From assembly GCA_028571685.1 (NCBI GenBank), contig CM053142.1, forward strand, positions 65,621,296 through 65,685,295: a stretch of 64,000 nt of DNA. Reading direction: 5' to 3'. The notes under the pieces were generated by a model. That model did not search any database, had not been told where the DNA came from, and worked only from the letters and a program-made list of their open reading frames with translations. The number at the start of each line of letters is the position of its first letter. Within the stretch, counting starts at the first letter, position 1. This document shows positions 22,580 through 33,368 of this stretch, one piece after another. Position numbers and translations under genes: made by a program. The stretch is from Heterohyrax brucei (Eukaryota > Chordata > Mammalia > Hyracoidea > Procaviidae).

Positions 22580-24440
22580 TGTCTTGATATTTTTTTTGTA
22601 AATAGATTTTGGCTTTGAGAGCTGTTTTAGATTTATAGAAAAACTAAGCTGATAGTTTATATGAATTTAAAATTACAAGTGTTCCTTTAAAAACTGCTTT
22701 TGTTCTAGTTCACCAATTCAAATACATATTATTATCATTCAGAAAGTAGTTTAAAATTTACATTCTATGGTTTCTTCTGTGCATGGGTTATTTCAAATAG
22801 TATTTCTTAAACTTTATACATGAGTTTTTTCTAGTTACCTTTTGCTTACTGATTTGTAGTATAATTACATTATAGTCATAGAGCATAATCTGTGTAATTT
22901 AATTACAGTGTCATTTGTTCAGTTTTCAGTGCATGTTCAGTTTTTGTAAATGTCCACTGTGAGCTTGCCAAGAACGCATGTTTTGCAGGTCTTGAGTACA
23001 ACACTGATCATGCTGTTCAAGTCTTTTGTTAACTTTACTGATACGAGTTAGACCTGACTCAATGGCAATGGGTTTGGTTTTTATTCTATCAATTAGCATA
23101 GTGCAATTATATTACAGCAGTATGTTAAAACCTTTCACTATGATTGTGGCTTTGTTGGTTTCTGCTTATAAGTCTGTTGGGTTTTGCTTTCTATAATGTT
23201 AAATTATGTTACTAGGTACATACATACTTAAAATGTTTTGTATTCCAGGTGAATTAAACTTTCATCATTTTGAAATGATTCTGTAGTAGTTTTCTGCCTT
23301 GAAGTTTATTTTTCTGACATCGATATAGTTACATAATTTTTTTGGTTTACTATTTGCATGACATTATCCTTTTCCATTGTTTTATTTCCAATCTTTTTGT
23401 ATCTTTGCATATTAGATGCCTCACTTATAAGCAGAATACAGATAAACTTTCCTTTAAAAATCTAGCCTGATAATCCTCATCTTTTAATTGCAGCATCTAG
23501 TTAATGTCATTACTAGTATTTCTGGGTTTACATTTTCCATGTTATTTCATGCTTTTCATTTATACCATCATTTCTGTTTCATTTTCTTTCTCTTCACTTC
23601 GGACTGAATACTTTATCATTACATTTCTTAGCACTACTGTGTCTATTATTTTGTACAGATGATATTTATTTAGATTTACTCACATATCTATCATTTTCTT
23701 TGCTTTTCATACTTTTCTGCATACCTGCTCAGCCAATCTAATACCATTTATATTTTGCCTGAAATATGTCCTTCAGAGTTTCCTTTACTTGCAATTCTGC
23801 TGGCAGTAAATGCTCTTCATTTTTGTCTGCAAATGTCTTTATTTTGCCCTCATTTGCAAATGTTTGCTGGAGACAGAATTCTAGATTGGGAATTTTTTTC
23901 TTTCAGCACTATCATTCTGCCTGCCACTATTCTATTTACAAATCAGTTGCCAATCATTTTTCAAAGTAATCTTTTTTTTTTTTAATCCCTATACTTGAGT
24001 TGCTATGAGTTGGACCAGACTCCATGGCAGTGGGTTTTTTGGGGGTTATACTTCGACGGCACTTGGCTTGGCATACTTAAGACTGGTGTCACTACAATGC
24101 TTCTAGATACAGGTTTCTGTTTATTTATCCTGATTAAGACTTACTGGGTTTCCTAAATCTATGGGTTGGTATTTTTCACCAGTTTTGAAAACTCTCAGTG
24201 TTTATCTCTTTAGGTATTGCCTACCTGTGGGTTTTTCTCTTCAATGAAACAAGTTAGACCTCTTCTTAAACATGGCTTGCTTTATGCCTCTTACCAGCTT
24301 TTTGTCTCTCAGCGCTATATTCTGGATCACGTCTTTCTCTTCTTCTTTTAGTTCACTAATTCTCTCTTCAGTCATAACCAATTTAATATTAATATATTTC
24401 ATGGACTTCTTAATTTTGGTCATGGTATTTTAGATTTGGA
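22580..24440 (-). repeat. Old L1M-type remnants with AfroSINE tail pieces
   Basis: AT-rich antisense L1-like text (for example 23100-23290 and 23755-23940). AfroSINE tail fragments lie at 23041-23082, 23996-24038 and 24053-24072. The two overlapping ~70-residue frames near 23760-23985 are L1 relics, not genes. Confidence 0.45.
24053..24072 (+). repeat. 20-bp AfroSINE tail-only insertion
   Basis: The sequence TCGACGGCACTTGGCTTGGC is bracketed by ATACT at 24048-24052 and 24073-24077, a 5-bp direct repeat. It is the terminal piece of the ACTTGGCTTGGC tail type. Confidence 0.5.
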
Positions 24441-25112
24441 AAGACTAACTGTTCTTTTTCTAATCTGCTTTATTTTTAAAAAGTCAGATTTATTGAGGTA
24501 TAATTAAAATTCACCACTTTTAAGTGTATAGTTTGACATTTTGACAAATGTACGTATTATCATAATTAAGACACAGAGTACTTCCATTACTGCAAAAGAT
24601 CTTCTGTGTCCCTTAGCCATTAATCTCCTCTCCCAACCTCTGGCAAATAGTGATCTGCTTTCTGCCTCTAAAGTTTTGTATTTTTAATAATTTCATTTAA
24701 GTGGAATCATATAATACATAGTCTTTGGGCATGGCTTCTTCTCCTTATTATAAGATTTTAAAGATTCATCCATACTGTTGTGTGTATTGGTAGAATTTTT
24801 TTTTTTTTAATTGCAGAATAATATTCTACTGTGTGGATACACCACAATTTATTTATCCATTTAACAGTTGATGAGCAGTTGGGTATATGTCTTGGCATGG
24901 CCATGTTTTTATTTGTCTTGGGCAAGTATCAAGGAATGTTTTGCTAGGTCATACATATGTTTTCTTTTATATGAAATTGCTAAACTATTTTCCAAAGTAG
25001 TTGTACCACTTTGAGTTCCCACCAGCAATGTAGGAGAGTCTCAGTTGCTCTGTAACGTCAGCAACATGCAATAGTAGTGTTAGTCTTTTAAATTGTAGAC
25101 ATTCCAATACTT

Positions 25113-26880
25113 ACAGAGTAGTTTTTGTTGTTGTTAGGTGCTGTCGAGACAGCTCCGATTCACAGCAACTGTATGTACAACAAAATGAAACAATGCCCAG
25201 TCCTGCACTATCTTCACAATCACTGGTATGCTTAAGTCCATTGTTGCACTCACTGTGTTCATACACCTTATTGAGCCAAGCCAAGCCAAGTGCCATCGAG
25301 TCGGATCCGGGTCTTCCTTTTCTTCACTGACCCTCTACTTTACCAAGCACAATCCTACTCCAGGGACTGCTCCTTCCTCATAACATGTCCAAAGTATATG
25401 TAGTCTCACCATCTTTGCTTCTAAGGAGTATTCTGATAGTACTTCTTCCAAGACAGATTTGTTTGTTCTTTAGGCAGTCCATGGTTAATTCAATATTCTT
25501 CTTCTCCAACACCACAATTCAAAGGCATCAATTCTTCTCTAGGCTTCCTTATTTATCATCCAGTTTTCTCATGTATATAAACCTACTGAAAACACCATGG
25601 GTTTGGGTAGGGGCACCTTAGTCTTCAGGGTCACATCTTGGTTTTTCAACACTTTAAAGAAGTCTGTTGCAGCACATTTGCCCAAAGCAATGTGTCTTTT
25701 GATTTCTTGATTGCTGCTTTCACGGGTATTAATGGTGGATCTGAGTAAAATGAAATCCTTGACAACTTCAATCTTTTCTACATCTGTCATGATGCTGTTT
25801 ATTAGTTTGGTTGTGAGGATTTTTGTTTTCCTTAGGTTGAGGTGTAATCCACACAGAAGGCTGTTGTCTTTGTTCTTTGTCAGTAAGTGCTTCAAGTCTT
25901 CACTGTCAGTGATTAAGGTTGTGTCATCGCCTATCACAGGTTGTTAATGAGTCTCCAATCCTGATGCCTCATTCTTTTTCATATAACTCTCAAATTATGT
26001 GCTCAGCATACAGACTGAACAGATGTGGTGAAAAGATACAACCTTGACACCTGTCTTTCCTGACTTTAAATCATGTGGTATCCTTTTGTGCTGTTCAAAT
26101 GATTGCCTCTTGATCTATGTACAGGTTCCTCATGAGCACAACTGTTACAGAATTCTCATTCTCCACAATGTGTTCTGTAATTTGTTATGATTCACAGAGT
26201 CAAACAGCTTTGCACAGCCAGGTAAAACACAGGTAAGCATCTTCTAGTATTTTCTGCTTTCAGCCAGGATCTACTTGCTATTAGCAATGATACCCCTCAT
26301 TCCACATCTCTTCTGATCCTGCTTAAATTTCTGGCAGTTCCTTGTCAATATACCATTGTAGCTGCTTTTGAATAGTCTTCAGCAAATTTTTACTGGCATG
26401 TGGTATTATTGATATTGTTCCATAATTTCCACCTTCAGTTGGATCACCTTTTCTTGGGAATAAGCATAAACATGGATCTTTTCCTGCTGGTTAGCCACGT
26501 AGCTGTCTTTCAAATTTCTAGGCATAGACAAGTGAGCACTTCCAGTGCCACATCCATTTGTTGAAACATTTGAACTGCTATTCTGTCAATTCCTGGACCC
26601 TTGTTTTTCACCAATGCCTTCAGTATAGCTTGGACTTCTTCCTGCAGTACCACTGATCATATGCTACCCCCCCGAAATGGCTGAATATTCATCAATTCTT
26701 CTTGGTATAGTGACTCTGTATTCCTTCCATCTTCTTTTGATGTTTCCTGCATCCTTCAACTTTGCAGCTTGACACTTGAAATTTTTTCTTCACTTTTTTT
26801 CTGCTTGAGAAATGCTGAGCATGTTCTTCCCTTTTGGTTTTCTATCTCTAGGTCTTTGCACTTGTCATTATAATATCTAG
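25113..26880 (-). mobile_element. RTE (BovB-like) LINE, 5'-truncated, minus strand
   Basis: The minus-strand frame 25569-25937 holds the end of the reverse-transcriptase palm (GDDTTLITDSEDLKHLL, the usual Y-x-DD with Tyr lost) and the downstream HLNLRKTKIL and SNQEIKRHIALGK motifs. Upstream pieces extend to about 26880. The 3' end at 25113-25150 has the GTTGTTAGGTGCTGTCGAG tail. A SINE tail piece sits at 25275-25308. It interrupts the ancient L1. Confidence 0.85.
25275..25308 (-). repeat. AfroSINE tail-only fragment inside RTE
   Basis: GCCAAGCCAAGCCAAGTGCC then ATCGAGTCGGATCC interrupts the RTE 3' region, which continues on both sides. Confidence 0.7.
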
Positions 26881-27535
26881 TATCTCATTATGGTTTTAAC
26901 TTGCATTTCCCTAAAGACTATAATGTTGAACATCTTTTCATGTGCTCATTGGCCATTCAATATCTTTGGCCTATTTTTTAAACCTGTGCCTTTTGTCTTC
27001 TTGACACTGAGTTGTACAGTTCTTTATATGTTTTAGATATATGTTTTGTTAAGTATCTTCCCCTAGCCCATGGCTTGTATTTTTATTAACAGTACCTTTT
27101 GATCAACAAAGATTTTGAATCTTGACAAAGTACAATTTACCAAACTTTCTTTTATGATATATTCTTTTTGTGTCCTAACAAATCTTTGTTTAGCTTAATG
27201 TCACCAAGACTTTCTTCATGTTTTTCTCTAGAAATTTTATAGCATTAGATCATATGTTTAGGTCCAGGACTCATTTTAAACTAATTTTTACATTTGATCT
27301 GAGATGAAGGTCAAGTTTATTTTCCCTATGACTATCCAATTCTTCTAACACCACTGGTTGAAAAAAACTACCCTTTCTCCCACTGAACTGCCTTAGTATC
27401 TTCTGAAAATGAAATGACTATATACATATAAGTCTATTTATGGAATTTCTATTCCATTCCTTTCACCTACAGTCTATTTTTTTGTTGTTGTTGCCAATAC
27501 CACACTGTATTGATTACTGTAGGTTTACAGAAAGT

Positions 27536-27697
27536 CTTGGAAACCTGGTGACATAGTGGTTAAGTGCTATGGCTGCTAACCAAAAGGCCAGTGGTTTGAA
27601 TCTACCAGGTACTCCTTGGAAACCTGTGGGGCAGTTCTCCCTATCTTATAGGGTCACCATGAGTCACAATTGACTCAATGACAGTGGGTTTGGTTTG
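27536..27697 (+). repeat. AfroSINE, near full length, antisense to FERRY3
   Basis: Head GGAAACCTGGTGACATAGTG, GCTGCTAACCAAAAGGCCAG, body ACTCCTTGGAAACCTGTGGG, tail GTCACCATGAGTCACAATTG. Inserted in the ancient L1. Confidence 0.9.
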
Positions 27698-27775
27698 CTA
27701 TAGCAGGTCTTGAAATCAGGTGGTGTAAGTTTTCCCAATTTTGTTCCTAGTTTTTCAGAATTGCTTTGGCCACTA

Positions 27776-27988
27776 AATCCAAACCAAATCCACTGCTACA
27801 GAATCAATTCTGACTCATAATGACACTGCAGGACAGAATATAACTGCCTCATAGTGTTCTCAAGGCTGTAAATCTTTATGGAAGCGGACTGCCACATCTT
27901 TGTCCCACAAAGCAGCTGATGGATTCTAACAGCCAATCTTTCTATTAGCAGCTGAGTGCTTAACTACTGCTCTTGTCTTGGTTACCAG
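27776..27988 (-). repeat. AfroSINE long variant, minus strand
   Basis: Antisense tail CCAAACCAAATCCACTGCTA, the long-body block GGCTGTAAATCTTTATGGAA with GCGGACTGCCACATC, and the head ending CTTGTCTTGGTTACCAGG. Confidence 0.85.
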
Positions 27989-28032
27989 GTCATGTGAATT
28001 TCCATATAAATTTTACAATTATCTTGCAAATG

Positions 28033-28066
28033 TCGGATCCGACTTGATGGCATTTGGCTTTTGGCT
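28033..28066 (+). repeat. AfroSINE tail-only fragment
   Basis: TCGGATCCGACTTGATGGCA then TTTGGCTTTTGGCT interrupts old L1 sequence, which continues on both sides. Confidence 0.65.
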
Positions 28067-28299
28067 GTAAATATCTACAAAATTACCTTGTAGAGATTCT
28101 GACTGAGATTTAAATCTAGAGGTCTTCAACTGGAGAACTGACATCTTAACATCATTGAGTCTTTCAATCCATGAAAATAGTATCTGTCTGCATTTATTTA
28201 GATATAAAATTTCCCTCAATTTCCAAAATTTCTTTTATATCTGCCAGGCAACTTTTCATAACATCTTTCTTTTAACTTAAAGACATTTTAAGCTAGTCA

Positions 28300-29885
28300 C
28301 TAAGTTCTTTAAACACAGTTCTTTAAATACAGTGGTCTGTGTCTCACAATTCTATTTTCTGAAATGCATATATCTGTTTCTGTGTTTGGTTGTTTCTTCT
28401 GGGTCTAATTCGCAGTGTCTCATTTTCTTAAGGGCCTAATTATCTATCAATATAAAATTCTTTTGAAGGGTCCTATGTTGGAATAAATGCTAAGGTACAA
28501 CTGAGTATTTGGACTGTCTTAAAATATTACTCTAAAACATACCAGTTTTTGAAATAACATGCAAATAATCATAACCAAGGAATTACTTCTATTTAAGTAT
28601 ATATATGTATATAAATATACACATGCATACATACATACATAGTCAGTATTTGAATGAAAATTGCCTTATAATCTTAGAACAACTTAGTTGCATCCATGAT
28701 TAGCTTTTGAATTATTTCAAGTGAAGGTCAAGTGTAGGTACCATTACTGACATGAGAAAAACTAATATAAATTGTAAGCATATAGCTTTTGAAGGGCTAT
28801 TCTTGAACACTAACATATAGCATACACACTGTCTTAGTATATTAAAATCAGGGTAGTAATGGTATTGATGAAATACTGTGGCACAAAGTAATGTAAGAAG
28901 GGTTCTAATGTTCTGAACAAAAGTCAACGGGGAAAAAGATAATTAAATCCTTTTAATGCTCCACTTGTCTCCAGAGACCATCATATTCTATCCATTAATA
29001 CCATACTCTCTTACTCTTTAAATTTGTGTGACTAGTAAGGTGGTCCAGAGAAAACACCTGAGACAAATCAAAAACTTCATATATTGTCAGAATGTGATGT
29101 GATGGCAAGTTTCGTCAATGCTATATATACAACACCAATTTATGGTAGGATCCCAGGATATCTTTGAAGTGATACATTAATTTTCAGATGATGTAAACCA
29201 TCAGTTTCTGTTTATTTTAACTTAATGCTGCCTAACAGAATATGAATCTGAAAATCCAGACAGCTGCATGCACATGCATGTGTGCATAGATACACACATT
29301 TATATTGTTTTCAAATCTTCCACATACTTAACATAGAAACTCCATTAAGCATAACACAGATGTTTGCCAGTAGTTTTTTTTTTTTCAATCCTGCCATTCT
29401 TGTTTCTAAAGCCAGCACATAAAAAAAGACTGTCTTGGATTACAGGTAAGCCATAAGTTTTAGAAGTCAATAAAGTCATGAGAAAACAGATGTCATTATG
29501 AATATGGCCTGCATTTTTACAAGGAGTTCACATCTGGGAATAAATACTAGTATATATTGTATAGTAAATGGAGATACAACACAGTGGGTCAGATAACACT
29601 ACAGAAAGTCCTTGGTCATGAGTTCTAAGTAATGGCAAAATGACAAAAACCTTTAGCGACATACCTGTGAGACCACATTGTGAACTAACTCTTGAAAAAG
29701 ATGGGGAGATAATGTGAAGCACTTCAGACTTTAGAAATGAGGCAGGAAATCAGGTTCTATTGTTACATTCTATAAGTAGGTACTGTGTATAGAATAAATT
29801 CTAAACTCAAAGTTGAAACTAAAATTCAATTCTGATTATAATTGCAAGTAATACATTCTGTCTAAAGTTAAGAGCCATGCTTTAA
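28300..29885. other. FERRY3: Intron DNA, no gene; short TATA/CATA microsatellite
   Basis: 28597-28640 is a TATATG/CATACA-type microsatellite. The rest is AT-rich intron without an identified repeat; 28300-28460 may still be old L1. Confidence 0.4.
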
Positions 29886-30085
29886 CTAAACCAAACCAAA
29901 CCAAACCAAACCAAACCAAACCAAACTCATTGCCACTGAGTTCAACTGAACTCACAGCAACTCTAGAGAACAAAGCAAAACTTCACCATAGGGCTTCCAA
30001 GGAGTACCTGGTGGATTCAAACTGCTAACCTTTTAGTTAGCAGCTACTTATACATACTCTTAACCACTATGCCACCAGGATTCCA
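29886..30085 (-). repeat. AfroSINE, minus strand, with expanded (AAACC)n tail
   Basis: Eight AACCA-type units (29886-29927) are the amplified antisense tail. Then CATTGCCACTGAGTTCAACT, body GGGCTTCCAAGGAGTACCTG, and head ACCACTATGCCACCAGGATT. Head and tail are both present. Confidence 0.9.
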
Positions 30086-30374
30086 TACTTTAATTACTCA
30101 AAATCTTTTGATTACAGCAAGAATGACTTCACAAGGTGACTATGGTTTAGCTGGTATTTAACTTTAGGTCTTCACTGTATAACTTGAAAGTTAGGCATAA
30201 GAATTACTTTGTAAGTTTCTGTGCTCATAGGGGATATTTTAAGATTATGCTTTCCTTTTCAAGTGTGCCTCTGAGATACCTGAAACACTTGTATTAATCA
30301 GTTTCATAATCATTATTGTAAGACGAGAAAGTCCTGCTTTGTTACTTGTTTATCACTTTCAAAAATAACAGGTA

Positions 30375-30984
30375 GGTACAACCAGTTTGGAAAACTATTT
30401 GGCTATATCTACCAAAGCTAAATGTATATGTACATCAAGACCTGATGTTTCTAAGTATGCAGCCAACAGAAATGTCAAAAGACATGTACTAGAATGTTCA
30501 CATCAACACCAAAAATCCAAGAAAATCAAACCCAGTCCTGCAGAGTCTATTCTGATATCAATGCCAGTCACAGTAATAAAACCTGGAAACTACATAAATA
30601 TCCATGAATAGTAGACCGGCTAGATAACTGTTGCCTGGGTACACAGTAGAATCATCTATAACAATGTAAATGAACAATCTACAATCACATACAATATTAG
30701 GAATAAATTTTACAAACATAATCTTGAGTGAAAGAAGTCAGACAGAAGAGTATGTACTATCATTATAGTTACATAAACTATGAAACCAATGCCAACTAAT
30801 CTGTGCTTTCAGAAGTGACACAGTGGTTATTCTTCAGGTTAGGGTTTGGTTTACGTGGCTGGAAGGAAGCATGAAGGTGGCTTCCAAGGTGCTGGTAATG
30901 TCCTGTTTCAGGATCTTAGTGTTTCTTACTTATGACACGTGTGCTTGACTATACGCACATTATACTCCAAAAAATAAATAAATA
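30375..30984 (+). mobile_element. Old L1M 3' end, plus strand
   Basis: ORF2-end and 3' UTR-like text (CAACCAGTTTGGAAAACTAT; TTGAGTGAAAGAAGTCAGAC; TGCTTGACTATACGCACATT) with a terminal AAAATAAATAAATA tail. The long L1 begins directly at this tail, so it inserted into the A-rich end of the older one. Confidence 0.65.
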
Positions 30985-31420
30985 GGGGGGCGGAGTCAAG
31001 ATGGCTGACTAAGCACACGTCTCCTTATACCCCTCTGGAAACCAAGACCTGAAGTGACAATCAAACAGAGCCTTCTGATCACCTAATCAGCCTCAGGACA
31101 CGGCACAGAGCTGTTAATTGGGACTTCATACCACTCAGCAAAAAACTTCCTCTCTTTCGCTGACTCCCGCTCCTGGCTAGCCCTGGCTCTCACGGACGGA
31201 AGGTAAACGCACCAGTTTGACTTTTTTTTTTTCTCTGTCTTGGCCGGCGGGTGGAACTGGGTCTTGCCTGGCGGCTGGACTCAGACGTGCTACTGGGGGG
31301 ATAGGTAGGTGAAACTCCCATATTCTGAGAGCCAGGCTCAGGACTCTGTTAATCTAGCCACGTTGAGCCTTTCGTTTTGTAGCTGCCTCAGAGGGGTTTG
31401 CGTGGAGCTCGGCGGTCAGG

Positions 31421-31783
31421 GTGCAGGACGCCATGTTGGTACCGAGATTTTAGCGGGACCTCATTCTTAGCCTGGGAGCCAGCACCTGCAAACGGGACAG
31501 CGCTTCTCCATCAGAAAAGTAGTGATTTTGCACAGTGCTGCCTACGTTGGGGGCCCTGCAACAGAAGCAGAGGAATCACTACCTCTCGATACCTTTAGCC
31601 CCTCTGTCTGCTGCCTGTGTGTAGGACGCCATCTTGGATACGGGGGCCGCAGCTGGAGCTAATTCTTAGCTTGGGAGACAGAGCCTGCCCACAGGAGAGC
31701 GTTTTCTTATCACAAAACCAGTACTCGATGCAGTGTTGGATAAGGCTAGGCCCTGTCAGTAGAGGCCAACAGGGCAGTAGCAC
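31421..31783 (+). promoter_or_regulatory. Tandem monomers in the L1 5' UTR with YY1-like boxes
   Basis: Two related units start GTGCAGGACGCCATGTTGG (31421) and GTGTAGGACGCCATCTTGG (31619), 198 bp apart. Both continue with an ATTCTTAGC(C/T)TGGGAG block and a CAGxGxTG block. Each carries a GCCATxTTGG box like a YY1 site, as does the 5' terminus (AAGATGGC). This suggests a monomer-based promoter like that of rodent L1. The function is inferred. Confidence 0.6.
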
Positions 31784-31987
31784 TGCTGTATTCTGAACTA
31801 GTCTGTTATCATCTGGGGTTGGATATAGTGGTGCTTACTTTGTCAGATGAGAAGAGGGACCTCTACACCTAAAACCCTAACTGACTTGTGAACTGGTCAG
31901 GTACCTTTTGCTTTACATTTGAAGACAGCCTAGAGAAACATTTGCAATCCATCCTCACAGTACCTCTTCCAGCCTCTACATACTCAC

Positions 31988-32946
31988 ATGCGACCCAAAA
32001 AGCAAAAGACAATTGTGGCATACAAGCAATCACTCATGGCTTCAGAAGGCTCACAAACAAAGCAACCAAGGAGTTTTCCAGATGAAGAAACTTTTATGAA
32101 AGCATCGGGAAGTGAATACAAATTGATTATATACAGAGCCCTTATAGACCTTATATAAAATGCAGCAGAACAAAGTGAAAAATTAAGCAAGTTGTTCGAT
32201 TTGATGGGACACCAGTACTCTGAAATCCAATAGATCAAGAAGAAAATCAAAGACATAGAAACTTCCATGCAAAGCCAAGAAAACAGAATGGAACAAATGG
32301 AAAAAAGAATTTCTGACTTGGAAGACAGAACTACTGATGCCAGCGCCTATGAGGAGAAATCAGGAAAAAAGAAACAAGAAAAATGAAGAAACATTAAGAA
32401 GCATGAGGAACTCTATTAAGAGGAACAACCTCTGATTAACTGGAGTCCCTGAACAGGGTGAGACATCTGAGAACACAGAGAGTATTGTTGCTGAGCTGCT
32501 GAAAGAAAACTTCCCAGAAATCATGAAGGAAGAGAATATAGACATCTCAGATTCATATCATACGCCACCCAATATAGATCTCAAAAGAAAGACTCCAAGA
32601 CATATTATAAGCAAGCTTAACAAAATGAAACATAAGCAGCAACTCTTAAAGGCAGCAAGACTCAAGGCAAAGCTAACATTCAGAGGGAAACCCTGTAGGC
32701 TCTCGTCAGATTTCTCAGCAGAAACCATGCTGGCATGGAGACAGTGGCATGACACACTCAAAGTCTTGTAGGAGAAGAACTTCCAACCAAGAATTATATA
32801 TCCTGCAAAACTGTCTTTCAAATACGAAAATGAAATTAAGACATTCCCAGATAAACAGAAATTCAGAGACTTTGTAAAAACCAAACCCAAACTACAAGAA
32901 ATACTGAAAGAAGTTCTTGGCTTTGGCTTAGAAGAACAAAACCACT
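31988..32946 (+). pseudogene. L1 ORF1 remnant (RNA-binding coiled-coil protein)
   Basis: The ATG at 31988 starts MRPKKQKTIVAYKQSLM and runs to a stop after 57 codons; coding similarity then continues through many stops and shifts. 32290-32345 reads MEKRISDLEDRTTDA (coiled coil). 32571-32771 reads KTPRHIISKLNKMKHKQQ and GKPCRLSSDFSAETM, the C-terminal RNA-binding part (RRM and CTD). The end is near 32946. Intact L1 ORF1p packages LINE RNA; this copy cannot. Confidence 0.8.
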
Positions 32947-33368
32947 AACTTTATATTTTAGAATGACACACTACTCAATACTCTACTCATTTAGGGAAGG
33001 CTCCAAAGTAAATCACAGCTTTGATATGGAAAGAAGCAATCCAGTGATCATCATGAAAACTATGGTGTCATCATAATAAAAAGAGGGATGTACTACAGTC
33101 GTTATAGTCCTTCCAGATGGAGAGGAAGATGACAAGACTGGTAGTAATTAAAATTGCGTTTATAAATAGTTTATTAATGGGGTTCATAGGGGCAACTGTA
33201 AAGCACAACAAAGATGTATCATACCATTTCAAGAAATCTAGCACACGAGTCTCAACAACTATAAAACCAGCTCTGAAAAAGGTGAAAAATCAACTCACAA
33301 AAGAGTGTCCCAGAACAGACTAATAAGAACAACAGAGAAAACATCAACATAAAAATAAACATATCACA

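Larger units (their letters stand above)
24470..28290 (-). mobile_element. Ancient L1 LINE, minus strand, split by RTE and SINEs
   Basis: 24480-25110, 26880-27535, 27698-27775 and 28067-28290 read as one old L1 in antisense (3' end at left; toward the right AGAACTGACATCTTAACATC and TGAGTCTTTCAATCCATGAA, typical of L1 ORF2 in reverse). It was later interrupted by an RTE (25113-26880) and by AfroSINEs. No coding capacity is left. Confidence 0.7.
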
